NCBI GenBank assembly: GCA_016744725.1
Contig: JADGDW010000040.1
Span: forward strand, 1-29,101
Direction of reading: 5' to 3'
Length of the DNA stretch: 29,101 nt
Origin: Candidatus Albibeggiatoa sp. nov. BB20
Lineage (GTDB): Bacteria; Pseudomonadota; Gammaproteobacteria; Beggiatoales; Beggiatoaceae
Shown here: positions 15,347 to 22,973 of the stretch, piece by piece
Numbering within the stretch: position 1 is the first letter of the stretch
How the letters are laid out: the number at the start of each line of letters is the position of its first letter
Notes under the pieces: model-generated
The model's input: the letters and a program-made list of their open reading frames with translations, nothing else
Databases searched by the model: none
Told to the model about the DNA's origin: nothing
Translations under genes and position numbers: made by a program

Positions 15347-17113
15347 TTATTCTTCTCCAATCAATGCCCAAAAACGCGGATCATTATGTAATGGTTTGAA
15401 GTCGTCATCTGTTTTAGCCATTTCTTTATATTTTTTTAGTTTAATGGCTTTTTTTAAAGTTTGCAGTGCTTCTTCAGTTTTTCTCCATAAGCTATATGTA
15501 CAGGCTTTGTTGTACCAAGCTTTATGCTCATCAGGCTTAATGTTGAGAGCCTTATCATAGCTGGCGATTGCTTCTTCATAACGTCCTAATTCATTGAGTG
15601 CAAAGCCGCGATTGTTCCAAGCTTCATACATATCAGGCTTGATGTTGAGAGCCTTGTTATAGCTGGCGATTGCTTCTTCATTACGTCCTAATTCATCAAG
15701 TGAAAAGCCGCGATTGTACCAAGCTGCATCATCATCGGGCTTGATGTTGAGAGCCTTATCATAGCTAGCTATCGCTTCTTCATTACGTCCTAATTGACCA
15801 AGTGCATTGCCGCGATTGTTCCAAGCTGCATTATCATCAGGCTTGATGTTGAGAGCCTTATCATAGCTGGCGATTGCTTCTTCATAACGTCCTAATTCAT
15901 TGAGTGCATTGCCGCGATTGTTCCAAGTTGCATCATAATCGGGCTTGATGTGGAGAGCCTTGTCATAGCTGGCTATCGCTTCTTCATTATGCCCTAATTG
16001 ACCAAGTGCAAAGCCGCGATTGTTCCAAGATATATAATCAGGCTTGATGTTGAGAGCCTTGTCATAGCTGGCTATCGATTCTTCATTACGTCCTAGTTGA
16101 CCAAGTGCATTGCCGCGATTGTACCAAGCTTCATGCTTATCAGGCTTAATGTTGAGAGCCTTGTCATAGCTGGCTATCGCTTCTTCATTACGTCCTAATT
16201 GACCAAGTGCATTGCCGCGATTGTTCCAGGCTTTATAGTTATCAGGCTTGATGTTGAGAGCCTTGTCATAGCTGACTATCGCTTCTTTATAACGTCCTAA
16301 CTTACCAAGTGCAAAGCCTTGAATGTACCAAGCTACATCATCAGACTTTATATCCAAAAATTCATCAACAGCTTCGAGCATTTGCTTATAGTTTTCTTGC
16401 AAAGAAAGTATTTTTATTTTTTCAAGAATTAAATCCGCTTTTTCAGCCTGTTCAGGTTGGAGTTCATCAAGATAGCCTTCTATTTCAAATAAGCGACATA
16501 TCCTGTCTACATTTGTTAGATTTTGATAATTTTCAAAGTCATTATTTTCAATGATTTCCTTATAGCCTTTCCTAAATGCTTCCAACTCAGTCGGAAACTT
16601 AAACTTCCCTTCTCGCCAATCAAAAAAATCTGCCGCCCGCCGTATAAAATACTTCATCCCAAACGGTGGCAACAAAAACACCAAATTCAATTCAGGATAA
16701 TCTGCTTGTAACTTCTCGCGCCCCAAATTCAAACAACCCAACACCCTTGGCACAGAATCTTCCCTATAATAACTTCCCTGCCCACCTGTCCCCGCACCAA
16801 CATACTGCACAAAAGACCGCTCCAACCCCATCACAAACAATACATCCACATCTTGTAGATTAGCCTTTCCCAACTCAGGCAATAAATCATCCACAGGATC
16901 AGATAATTCCAACAATTGACACTGCTTCTGTCCCAACAAATCCGCTGTCAAACGACCATACAAATACTTTCCTTGCGCTGGCGAACATTCAACAAAAAAC
17001 AACCCAAACCTCTCCGACCAACTCACCCCATTCAACAAACTTTGATATTCCAACTCACGTTCTGCTTGAGTATCACCCCCACCATAACACTCAACCTGAT
17101 CCGATAAAGTCAT
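15347..17113 (-). CDS. Tetratricopeptide-repeat protein with non-P-loop NTPase-like N-terminal domain
   Basis: 588 residues. The N-terminal domain (about 15-200) has FGLFFVECSPAQGKYL, VDVLFVMGLERSFVQYV (a Walker-B-like strand), a segment ending VPRVLGCLNLGRE and LPPFGMKYFIRRAADFFDWR. I recognise this pattern from large TPR proteins of cyanobacteria and filamentous sulfur bacteria; it resembles a P-loop NTPase fold but lacks a GKS/GKT. A linker follows, then eight nearly identical TPRs (about 264-532) of the form AWNNRGNALGQLGRNEEAIA plus SYDKALNIKPD, capped by a degenerate ninth. The tail ends DPRFWALIGEE. There is no signal peptide or membrane segment. It begins 2 nt after the ATPase gene stop, with AAGGA 9 nt before the ATG, so the two are co-translated. 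Function unknown; a protein-binding partner or output arm of the ATPase is an inference. Confidence 0.85.
   Translation of the reverse strand: MTLSDQVECYGGGDTQAERELEYQSLLNGVSWSERFGLFFVECSPAQGKYLYGRLTADLLGQKQCQLLELSDPVDDLLPELGKANLQDVDVLFVMGLERSFVQYVGAGTGGQGSYYREDSVPRVLGCLNLGREKLQADYPELNLVFLLPPFGMKYFIRRAADFFDWREGKFKFPTELEAFRKGYKEIIENNDFENYQNLTNVDRICRLFEIEGYLDELQPEQAEKADLILEKIKILSLQENYKQMLEAVDEFLDIKSDDVAWYIQGFALGKLGRYKEAIVSYDKALNIKPDNYKAWNNRGNALGQLGRNEEAIASYDKALNIKPDKHEAWYNRGNALGQLGRNEESIASYDKALNIKPDYISWNNRGFALGQLGHNEEAIASYDKALHIKPDYDATWNNRGNALNELGRYEEAIASYDKALNIKPDDNAAWNNRGNALGQLGRNEEAIASYDKALNIKPDDDAAWYNRGFSLDELGRNEEAIASYNKALNIKPDMYEAWNNRGFALNELGRYEEAIASYDKALNIKPDEHKAWYNKACTYSLWRKTEEALQTLKKAIKLKKYKEMAKTDDDFKPLHNDPRFWALIGEE
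15541..16350 (-). repeat. Tandem 102-bp coding repeat array (eight TPR units)
   Basis: A common word (TGTTGAGAGCC or one-base variants on the plus strand) recurs at 15541, 15643, 15745, 15847, 15949, 16048, 16150 and 16252. The steps are 102 bp except one of 99 bp (15949 to 16048). The units are nearly the same in DNA as well as protein, so the array is young or kept uniform by recombination. All length changes are multiples of 3 and the frame stays open. Confidence 0.9.
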
Positions 17114-17115
17114 GA

Positions 17116-18477
17116 TTATTCATCCTTCGTTTCCAATTGCTCTAATGCTTCTTTAGCCCGCTTAAACTGCTCAATCGCCACAATCAATGGATGTACATCA
17201 TGCCACTTCGAATTTTTCGACTCATCCAAAGAAGCTGACTGATACTCCAACACACTGCGATTAAACAACAACTGTCGATAATCCTGCTCATTCAAAATTT
17301 GCTGACTCTGATACACCACCGCCAACCGCGCCCAATCCTCCTCATCAATCGCATCCGCATACGCCTCTCGCTCCCGAATCACCGCCCGTGTCGCTGCCTT
17401 CTCCGCATCCTTAAATTGGGGCAAATGCCGTAATGTCCCCTGCAACAACTTCATCAAATCGCGCAAATGCCCTCCGCTCAACAAACACAACTCGCGCACC
17501 ACCGCCTCATCACCAAACACCGCCTTAATCCCATATTCCGCAGCAGCCTGTTGCATTCGTTTCTCCAACAAATCTAAAAACACCACCAAACCCGCCTCAA
17601 ACGGCTCACGACTATCACGCTCCTTCACCGTAATCATTGGTAATCGCCCCATATTCTCATAACGATCTTTTAACAACGTCCCCTGCTCCGAATATACCAA
17701 CGAAATCGGTACGGTATAAATCACATGGCAATTCAACGCCGTCAACTGTTCCACCCGATCAATAAAAATGTCCTCATGATTGGTTTTTTTCTTCTTCTCA
17801 TCATAAATCGGTACAATCCGATCCAAGTTATCCACAATTAATACTAAATTCGTCGCTTCAATTCCACTATGCGAAGCCTCTGCAATAAACTCGTTCAACG
17901 CATCTAACAAATCCACCGTATGCGGATCAAGCCGATCCCGAATCTGCTTCCGTGCCGAAGGGCTGCCGCGTAAAGTCGCTGTCAACTTAGTAAATGCCGC
18001 CTCAATCTCCACCTGCCCCGCCAGCTCAATATTAATCTCCGTCTGCGAAAAATCCTTTAACAAAGTCCAACATTTCTTCAACCAAGTCCCCAGCGGCGCA
18101 GAATTTGTCGTATTTAAGTGCTTAATCAATTGCCGAGTACAAGCCAACAAAATATCGGTATAACGTGCATCCTCAGGATCAATATCCCCCTCATCTGCTG
18201 CAAAATACACCACAACATATTCTTGCTGCTCCAAATGCTGCTTTAAACGCAACAACTCAGTCGATTTTCCCGCACCGCGATGCCCCGCATACAACTGACA
18301 AGTCGGCTTATCTGACCACTCAATATGCTGCCCAATATCGCGCAAAATATTGCTATCGCCCCGTACTGCTTGCAGATCAACATATAAGTTCCATTCCTCT
18401 GGAATATCAGGATGTAATGGCGTGGGATCAAAAGCGTTATACAATTTTTTCAAGATTTTTGGATCAGTCAGTGGCAT
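17116..18477 (-). CDS. P-loop ATPase of ORC/Cdc6- or STAND-like type, partner of the TPR protein
   Basis: 453 residues. Walker A is GHRGAGKST (65-73) and Walker B is LVLIVDNLDR (211-220; D216, D219). A sensor-1-like strand CHVIYTVPISL (250-260) and a sensor-2-like SGGHLRDLMKLL (334-345, R339) follow, an order seen in ORC/Cdc6-like AAA ATPases. The C-terminal part, with LLFNRSVLEYQ and WHDVHPLIVAIEQF, looks like a winged-helix end found in related bacterial ATPases. There is no membrane segment. It is the first gene of a two-gene operon; the TPR gene follows after 2 nt. The coding strand is G-rich and C-poor and the GC content appears higher than that of neighbours, which suggests acquisition. 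The role is unknown; a switch ATPase in signalling or defence is an inference. Confidence 0.82.
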   Translation of the reverse strand: MPLTDPKILKKLYNAFDPTPLHPDIPEEWNLYVDLQAVRGDSNILRDIGQHIEWSDKPTCQLYAGHRGAGKSTELLRLKQHLEQQEYVVVYFAADEGDIDPEDARYTDILLACTRQLIKHLNTTNSAPLGTWLKKCWTLLKDFSQTEINIELAGQVEIEAAFTKLTATLRGSPSARKQIRDRLDPHTVDLLDALNEFIAEASHSGIEATNLVLIVDNLDRIVPIYDEKKKKTNHEDIFIDRVEQLTALNCHVIYTVPISLVYSEQGTLLKDRYENMGRLPMITVKERDSREPFEAGLVVFLDLLEKRMQQAAAEYGIKAVFGDEAVVRELCLLSGGHLRDLMKLLQGTLRHLPQFKDAEKAATRAVIREREAYADAIDEEDWARLAVVYQSQQILNEQDYRQLLFNRSVLEYQSASLDESKNSKWHDVHPLIVAIEQFKRAKEALEQLETKDE

Positions 18478-18841
18478 TGCGACATCCTTTGTAGATATTC
18501 AAATCATTAGTAACACTCTAACATGCTGACTAATAGCAATAAATACTCAATTTAACAAAAAGCTTTATTGGTTATAAGGCTTCAGACTATTATGAAATGG
18601 CAAGTGGCGAACGGTAGAATTTTGTTCTGTTTCGAATGTCTAAATTGGGTGATGATTTACTTGATAATTATAATAGTTAGTTTTGGTTTATATATGAGGA
18701 CTGGCAGTCCTATTATTGTTTAAATATCAATCAGTTTTAAAGTCTAGGACTGCCAGTTCTGTATCACTTTAAAGTAAAACGACCATAGCTTTTTTTCAGA
18801 AAATGATAGCGTAAAAATTTGATATTATTACTGTTTTAAAT
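18478..18841. other. Gene-free spacer carrying the right palindromic repeat pair
   Basis: This 364-bp AT-rich spacer lies between the ATPase start and the bioH stop. Its only clear content is the inverted repeat pair at 18697-18760. The ATPase promoter should lie here, but no box pair is convincing. Confidence 0.45.
18697..18760. repeat. Inverted pair of 15-bp palindromes, right copy (AGGACTGGCAG type)
   Basis: AGGACTGGCAGTCCT (18697-18711) is itself almost a palindrome, and AGGACTGCCAGTTCT (18746-18760) is its inverted copy with one mismatch. They share the AGGACTGGCAG core with the element at 15303-15335, so related repeats lie on either side of the ATPase-TPR gene pair. A miniature mobile element, or a terminator for the bioH operon, would fit. 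Confidence 0.65.
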
Positions 18842-19606
18842 CTATTGCTGACGCGCTAAAAAATCATCCATTATTGAACAAAACTCATCAAAATGAGATA
18901 AAAATGGAATATGAGCTGCCGAGCGCATTTTTACAATTTCCAAATTTGACCATAACGCTTGACACGGTTCAGCCATCTTGATTGGCACAAGCGCATCATG
19001 TGTTCCTAAACATAGCAAACTTGGGGCTTGAATCGCTTTTAATTCAGCCCGCAAATCAGTTTTAAACAAAAAATCCAAGCTACTTTGCAACGCATCCAAA
19101 TGCGGATAACCCGCTGTTTTTAATAATTGATGCAAATGGCGTAAATCATGTCGTGCTTCAGGACTATTTTTAACTTGTAAAGCCAAAAATCGTTTCAATG
19201 TCCCAATACTATCTGCTTGTAAATTCTGCCCAAATTGTTGTAATACTGCTGTTTGCATGGCATGAGGCCAATCTGGTTTTTGCTCAAAACAAGGAGAACT
19301 ACCAATCAACAATAAGCAGCGTACATATTCAGGTTGCCAACGCGCCATAGCCATGGAAAGTAAACCGCCTAATGACCAGCCAATCCAAACGGCATTTTTA
19401 GGCAACTTTGTAGCAAATTGTTCTAATAGCACATCTATATCATAATCACATAAATCACTTTGACCATGTCCCGGTAAATCAATTTGCCACACTTCCCAGT
19501 TTTGCGCTAAATAGGGAGCGACTTGATACCAAATACTATGATTGAAACCCCAACCGTGTAGTAAAACCACAGGCTGGCCTTGACCTTGTTTTGAAATATG
19601 TAGCAT
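18842..19606 (-). CDS. bioH: Pimeloyl-[acyl-carrier protein] methyl ester esterase
   Basis: Alpha/beta hydrolase that removes the methyl group from pimeloyl-ACP methyl ester, ending the BioC-BioH route to the biotin pimelate chain; cytoplasmic. The 254 residues fit. The oxyanion segment LLHGWGFNHSIW, nucleophile elbow GWSLGG (S78), acid D204 in GTHDALVP and H232 in SAAHIPFLSH form the triad. SSPCFEQKPDWP and LKRFLALQ are specific to BioH rather than generic hydrolases. It is last in the apparent phhB-pncC-bioH operon. Only 17 nt separate it from pncC, and this gap is filled by heptamer repeats with no clear ribosome site. No other biotin genes are in the window. Confidence 0.93.
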   Translation of the reverse strand: MLHISKQGQGQPVVLLHGWGFNHSIWYQVAPYLAQNWEVWQIDLPGHGQSDLCDYDIDVLLEQFATKLPKNAVWIGWSLGGLLSMAMARWQPEYVRCLLLIGSSPCFEQKPDWPHAMQTAVLQQFGQNLQADSIGTLKRFLALQVKNSPEARHDLRHLHQLLKTAGYPHLDALQSSLDFLFKTDLRAELKAIQAPSLLCLGTHDALVPIKMAEPCQALWSNLEIVKMRSAAHIPFLSHFDEFCSIMDDFLARQQ

Positions 19607-19615
19607 GTTGGCAAT

Positions 19616-19649
19616 ATTATGAATTATGAATTATGAATTATGAATTGAG
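19616..19649. repeat. 7-bp tandem repeat ATTATGA at the pncC-bioH junction
   Basis: Four exact copies of ATTATGA (19616-19643) are followed by a partial ATTGAG. The run encodes the last residues and stop codon of pncC on the minus strand and fills most of the gap before the bioH start. Because 7 is not a multiple of 3, a slip of one unit would change the pncC C-terminus and the gap to bioH. Confidence 0.85.
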
Positions 19650-20112
19650 TCAAACCTTGTAACGCAGCTTCTACCGCTTGCTGTCTGACTTGATGTCGGC
19701 TGCCTTCGAATTGAAAACATTGTGCTTCAGATTTTTCAGCTATTGCCCAAGCAATACACACCGTGCCAACAGGTTTATCAGGCGTGCCACCACTTGGCCC
19801 TGCAATGCCACTGATTGCAATGCTGGTTTGCGCATGACTGTTTTGAATTGCTCCCTGCACCATCGCTAATACGGTTGCTTTACTGACTGCACCATGTTGT
19901 TTTAAAATGGTTTTAGACACATTAAGCATCTCTTGTTTGGCTTGATTTGAATAAGTCACAAAACCACGGTCAAACCATGTTGAGCTGCCAGCAATTTCAG
20001 TGACAATCTGTGACACCCAACCACCTGTGCATGACTCCGCCGTTGCTAATTTCCATTGGCGGGTTTGTAATGCTTGCCCTAAGTCATGTGCAAGTTGAGA
20101 AAGTGTCGTCAT
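19624..20112 (-). CDS. pncC: Nicotinamide-nucleotide amidase (CinA C-terminal family)
   Basis: Deamidates nicotinamide mononucleotide to nicotinate mononucleotide in pyridine-nucleotide salvage; cytoplasmic. The 162-residue stand-alone form lacks the N-terminal MoCF-like domain of full CinA. Family motifs are AESCTGG (25-31), a segment ending FDRGFVTYSNQAK and SGIAGPSGGTPDKPVGTV (101-118). The C-terminal residues FIIHNS come from a heptamer tandem repeat and are probably not functional. It starts 8 nt after the phhB stop. The gene is often beside recA in gammaproteobacteria, but not here. Confidence 0.94.
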   Translation of the reverse strand: MTTLSQLAHDLGQALQTRQWKLATAESCTGGWVSQIVTEIAGSSTWFDRGFVTYSNQAKQEMLNVSKTILKQHGAVSKATVLAMVQGAIQNSHAQTSIAISGIAGPSGGTPDKPVGTVCIAWAIAEKSEAQCFQFEGSRHQVRQQAVEAALQGLTQFIIHNS

Positions 20113-20120
20113 AGTTTGTT

Positions 20121-20495
20121 TTAAATCGCAGCGTGGGTTTTATAAGGAGTCGATTCGACAGGTTTTCCAAATAAACTATCAATTTTTGCAGCACAAATAA
20201 AGTCATTTTCAGATAAACCACCAATCGCATGAGTACTGTAGCGTACTTGGCACGTCTTGTAACTAAATGCAACATCAGGATGATGATCTTCTTGATGTGC
20301 AACCCAAGCCACTGCGTTTACAAATGCCATGGTTTCGTGAAAATTCTTAAATGTAAATTGGCGGCTGATCTCGGTATCATTTTCAGCTAAATTCCAGTCT
20401 ATTACTTCAGTCAACATGGCTTTAGCTTCCTGTGAATTTAAGGGTTTAATACCGCCTTCACATGGTTTGCAGGTTTTTGCTGTTAAGTCACTCAT
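20121..20495 (-). CDS. phhB: Pterin-4a-carbinolamine dehydratase
   Basis: Dehydrates 4a-hydroxytetrahydropterin, recycling the cofactor of aromatic amino acid hydroxylases. In bacteria without such a hydroxylase the family is thought to protect or support pterin cofactors. The 124 residues start at the ATG (20493-20495), which has GAAGG 8 nt upstream; a TTG eight codons earlier gives a longer but less likely form. CKPCEGG near the N-terminus and the active-site segment HQEDHHPDVAFSYKTCQVRY with HHP at 71-73 and H89 are typical. First gene of the apparent phhB-pncC-bioH operon. No phhA is seen in the window. Confidence 0.94.
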   Translation of the reverse strand: MSDLTAKTCKPCEGGIKPLNSQEAKAMLTEVIDWNLAENDTEISRQFTFKNFHETMAFVNAVAWVAHQEDHHPDVAFSYKTCQVRYSTHAIGGLSENDFICAAKIDSLFGKPVESTPYKTHAAI

Positions 20496-20728
20496 TATTA
20501 ACGCCTTCGAGTCAGTCAAGATTTTATAATGGCAACACCTTTGGCAAAGTCATTTAAAACTTTGAACACGATTGCTGACATTGGTTAATGCCTATTCTTG
20601 TAATACAGTTGAATAGTCTTAAACGATAACGATACAGTAAGTCATTAAGGTTGTTTAGCCACATCACAAGCCTTTGAGATCAAATTCATGATAAATAGGT
20701 TAAATATCAGCAATCAAATAGATAAACA

Positions 20729-22519
20729 TTAAGTTTTTAAACCAGAATGAACAAACTCAGCAATAAATGTTGAACCATGGCCTAATTGACTTTCACACCA
20801 AACTTGACCTTGCATCGCATCAACAAGTTTTTTAACAATAAACAAGCCTAAACCTGTGGAATGTTCATCACCTGTTGGTTTCGAGCTGAGACGAGCAAAT
20901 TTACCAAATAACTTAACCTGCTCTTCTGGACTAATCCCAGTTCCTTGATCTTGTATTTCAATTCTAATCTGACCTTGATTATCAGAAATTTGAATATACA
21001 CAGTTTTACCATAAGGTGAGTATTTTACTGCATTGGATATTAAATTATCCAGCACTTGGCGCAAAGCAGCCATATCGACATATGCAGAATAATGAGTTTT
21101 CGATGCTGAAAAATGTATCGTAATATTTTTTGCTTGAGCTTTTTGGCTATATTCGTTCACAACAGTTTGTAGCATTGGCAAAATATCAGTGTTTTGTAAA
21201 TTGATTTTGACATTTCCTGATTCAATCGTATTCACATCTAACAAGTTGGTAATCAAAGCAAACATGCGTTCAACGCTACCTGTAATCATTTGTGTAAAAT
21301 CGATCATATCGGCCTTACATTCTGGTTTACAGCTATTTTCCTCTTCTTTTAATATTAGCTCAATCAGTTCCGCTGAACCTTGGATCGCTTGCAATGGATT
21401 TTTTAAATCATGTGCCGCAATTCCTAAAAATTCATTTTTGTCTTGGTTTAAACGGGTCAAATGCTTATTTTTTTCTGCAATTAACTTGTTATTATTGCTC
21501 TTATGATAAAGAAACATAAAAATCAATCCATTAGTAAACGTAATGCTTATCAATAAAATCATAAACTCAGTGCGCAAATGATATAAACGATTGTCAGGGC
21601 TATAAGTCATCACATAAGCAACATGTTGTTTTTGTACATTATCAATTGGATAAAATACCATTTCATAAAAAGTACTGCGTAATTGGATATTTTTCACAAA
21701 GGCTTGGCCTGAATTTAATTCCTCATGTAAAGTTTCTTTCATTTTATCTGTGAGTAAATGCAAAATAGGATCAGATATGCTTTCTTGCTGTTTGATTTTA
21801 GTATTTTCACATAAAAAATGTCGATCCAAGACACAAGGCACATAATTACCTAATTCTGATTTAAATAGCTTTTGTGCAACGACCTCTTTCCTCAACATAA
21901 TATCGTAGTCTAAGCCATATACTTTTTTAACTTCGTTACGAATAGCATCAAAAGACACACTGGTTTCTACACTGCCAATATGTTGTTTACCATCAAATAG
22001 TGGAAAAACATAACGAAATCCATTGAAAATTTTACCTTCTTCAAAGCCTTGTGATTTTTGTTTATACAGGTTTGTATTGGAAACGGAATAGCGAACTTTA
22101 GATAAATTATCACCAAATTTCTGTGGTTTGTGAAAACGCAGAAAACTGGTATTGTCTGGTAAATGAAAATGTAATTGACGTAGGTTTTTTTGCTTCAAAC
22201 GTTGATAGGTTGGGTCAAGTTCTGAAAATAACTGCTGACGAATATCGATTTGTTGTTCGGTCGTCGCAGTATGGGCTTGCTTGAAAATATCAATAATTTT
22301 CGGGGTGTTAATCACTTCATCATACAAGGTTTGAGAGACCATTGCATAACCATTAATCGTAGTACGAAAAGCGGTGTCAATTTTATCGATGACTTCTTTG
22401 CCGTACTGTTGTTCATAACTTTGATAAAAATACCATACTCCTGAAAGAATCAATGCTTCCATGAATAAAAAGAGTAAAAAATATCGACTGGTTAAAAATT
22501 TTTTATAGATTATGTTCAT
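20729..22519 (-). CDS. Membrane sensor histidine kinase with dCache_3-like sensor
   Basis: 596-residue inner-membrane kinase. TM1 is about 12-32 and TM2 about 317-338. The periplasmic part holds LRQLHFHLPDNTSFLRFHKP (114-133) and VFPLFDGKQHIGSVETSVSF (171-190), a pattern seen in double-sensor (dCache_3) domains. TM2 leads almost directly to HisKA without a clear HAMP. The catalytic half has GIAAHDLKNPLQAIQ (H370), VLDNLISNAVKYSP (N492/N496), DQGTGI, LFGKFARL and STGLGLFIVKKLV. This half is very close to that of the kinase at 4234-6396, while the sensors are unrelated in sequence. There is no receiver domain or adjacent regulator. The ligand is unknown. The start has no strong ribosome site. 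Confidence 0.9.
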   Translation of the reverse strand: MNIIYKKFLTSRYFLLFLFMEALILSGVWYFYQSYEQQYGKEVIDKIDTAFRTTINGYAMVSQTLYDEVINTPKIIDIFKQAHTATTEQQIDIRQQLFSELDPTYQRLKQKNLRQLHFHLPDNTSFLRFHKPQKFGDNLSKVRYSVSNTNLYKQKSQGFEEGKIFNGFRYVFPLFDGKQHIGSVETSVSFDAIRNEVKKVYGLDYDIMLRKEVVAQKLFKSELGNYVPCVLDRHFLCENTKIKQQESISDPILHLLTDKMKETLHEELNSGQAFVKNIQLRSTFYEMVFYPIDNVQKQHVAYVMTYSPDNRLYHLRTEFMILLISITFTNGLIFMFLYHKSNNNKLIAEKNKHLTRLNQDKNEFLGIAAHDLKNPLQAIQGSAELIELILKEEENSCKPECKADMIDFTQMITGSVERMFALITNLLDVNTIESGNVKINLQNTDILPMLQTVVNEYSQKAQAKNITIHFSASKTHYSAYVDMAALRQVLDNLISNAVKYSPYGKTVYIQISDNQGQIRIEIQDQGTGISPEEQVKLFGKFARLSSKPTGDEHSTGLGLFIVKKLVDAMQGQVWCESQLGHGSTFIAEFVHSGLKT

Positions 22520-22551
22520 ATTTAATACATTGTTTAAAACCCTCGTACACT

Positions 22552-22582
22552 ATTATATAACACCCATAAATAAACATGTCAT
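22552..22582 (-). promoter_or_regulatory. Putative promoter of the minus-strand sensor kinase
   Basis: On the minus strand a perfect TATAAT (22552-22557) has ATGACA (22577-22582) 19 bp upstream, placing the transcript start about 25 nt before the kinase ATG. The spacing is longer than the ideal 17. Confidence 0.4.
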
Positions 22583-22829
22583 TCAAAATATCTTATGAAA
22601 ATAGATGTATTCTATATACTTACTAAAACATAATATGTTCACAGCTTTGATCTATGCTGTTTTCCAGTCTCATATCCCTCTATCAATTTCTCGCTACCAC
22701 TCAGTTTTTTCCTCTTCTAGCATAAATTTTATTTATAGTTATGATTACACAAAAATTCCCTTATAACTTTATCAACTAAAAATTGACACCCTGTTTAAAA
22801 ATAATACATTTTCTATCTAGCTATTAAAT

Positions 22830-22850
22830 AAGAGGTGTTGAACCTCTTTT
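22830..22850 (+). terminator. Terminator-like hairpin without an obvious upstream gene
   Basis: AAGAGGT (22830-22836) pairs with ACCTCTT (22842-22848), 7 bp with a GTTGA loop, then further Ts. It would stop a plus-strand transcript, yet no plus-strand gene lies between it and the divergent kinase. It may be part of a small RNA or an attenuator. Confidence 0.45.
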
Positions 22851-22883
22851 CTAACTGTAAGCCTGTCACGGAAACGTCTTTTA

Positions 22884-22929
22884 ACATAGGATAAAAACTT
22901 TGCTTTAAGTAATATTTATTATCCTATGT
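22884..22929. repeat. 11-bp perfect inverted repeat
   Basis: ACATAGGATAA (22884-22894) and TTATCCTATGT (22919-22929) are exact inverted copies separated by 24 bp. This fits either a long hairpin in a leader RNA or paired protein-binding half-sites. Confidence 0.6.
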
Positions 22930-22940
22930 ATTGATTTTAA

Positions 22941-22973
22941 ATAACAAAATATATATGGCATATATTTTGTTAT
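22941..22973. repeat. 14-bp perfect inverted repeat with 5-nt loop
   Basis: ATAACAAAATATAT (22941-22954) and ATATATTTTGTTAT (22960-22973) are exact inverted copies around ATGGC. No T tract follows on either strand, so it is not a standard terminator. It lies about 200 bp before the secreted-protein start and only 11 bp after the preceding inverted repeat. Confidence 0.65.

Noticed and set aside
15541..16350. Regular direct repeats that could suggest a CRISPR array
   Set aside because: The units are 102 bp, fully coding, keep one frame and translate to TPRs; there are no spacers of foreign type.
18165..18494. Plus-strand open frame over the ATPase gene start
   Set aside because: Composition shadow of the G-rich coding strand; the translated protein is low in pattern and matches nothing I recognise.
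22956..22972. Second sigma-54 promoter (TGGCATATATTTTGTT)
   Set aside because: The -12 position reads GT instead of the required GC, and the match arises inside the perfect hairpin.
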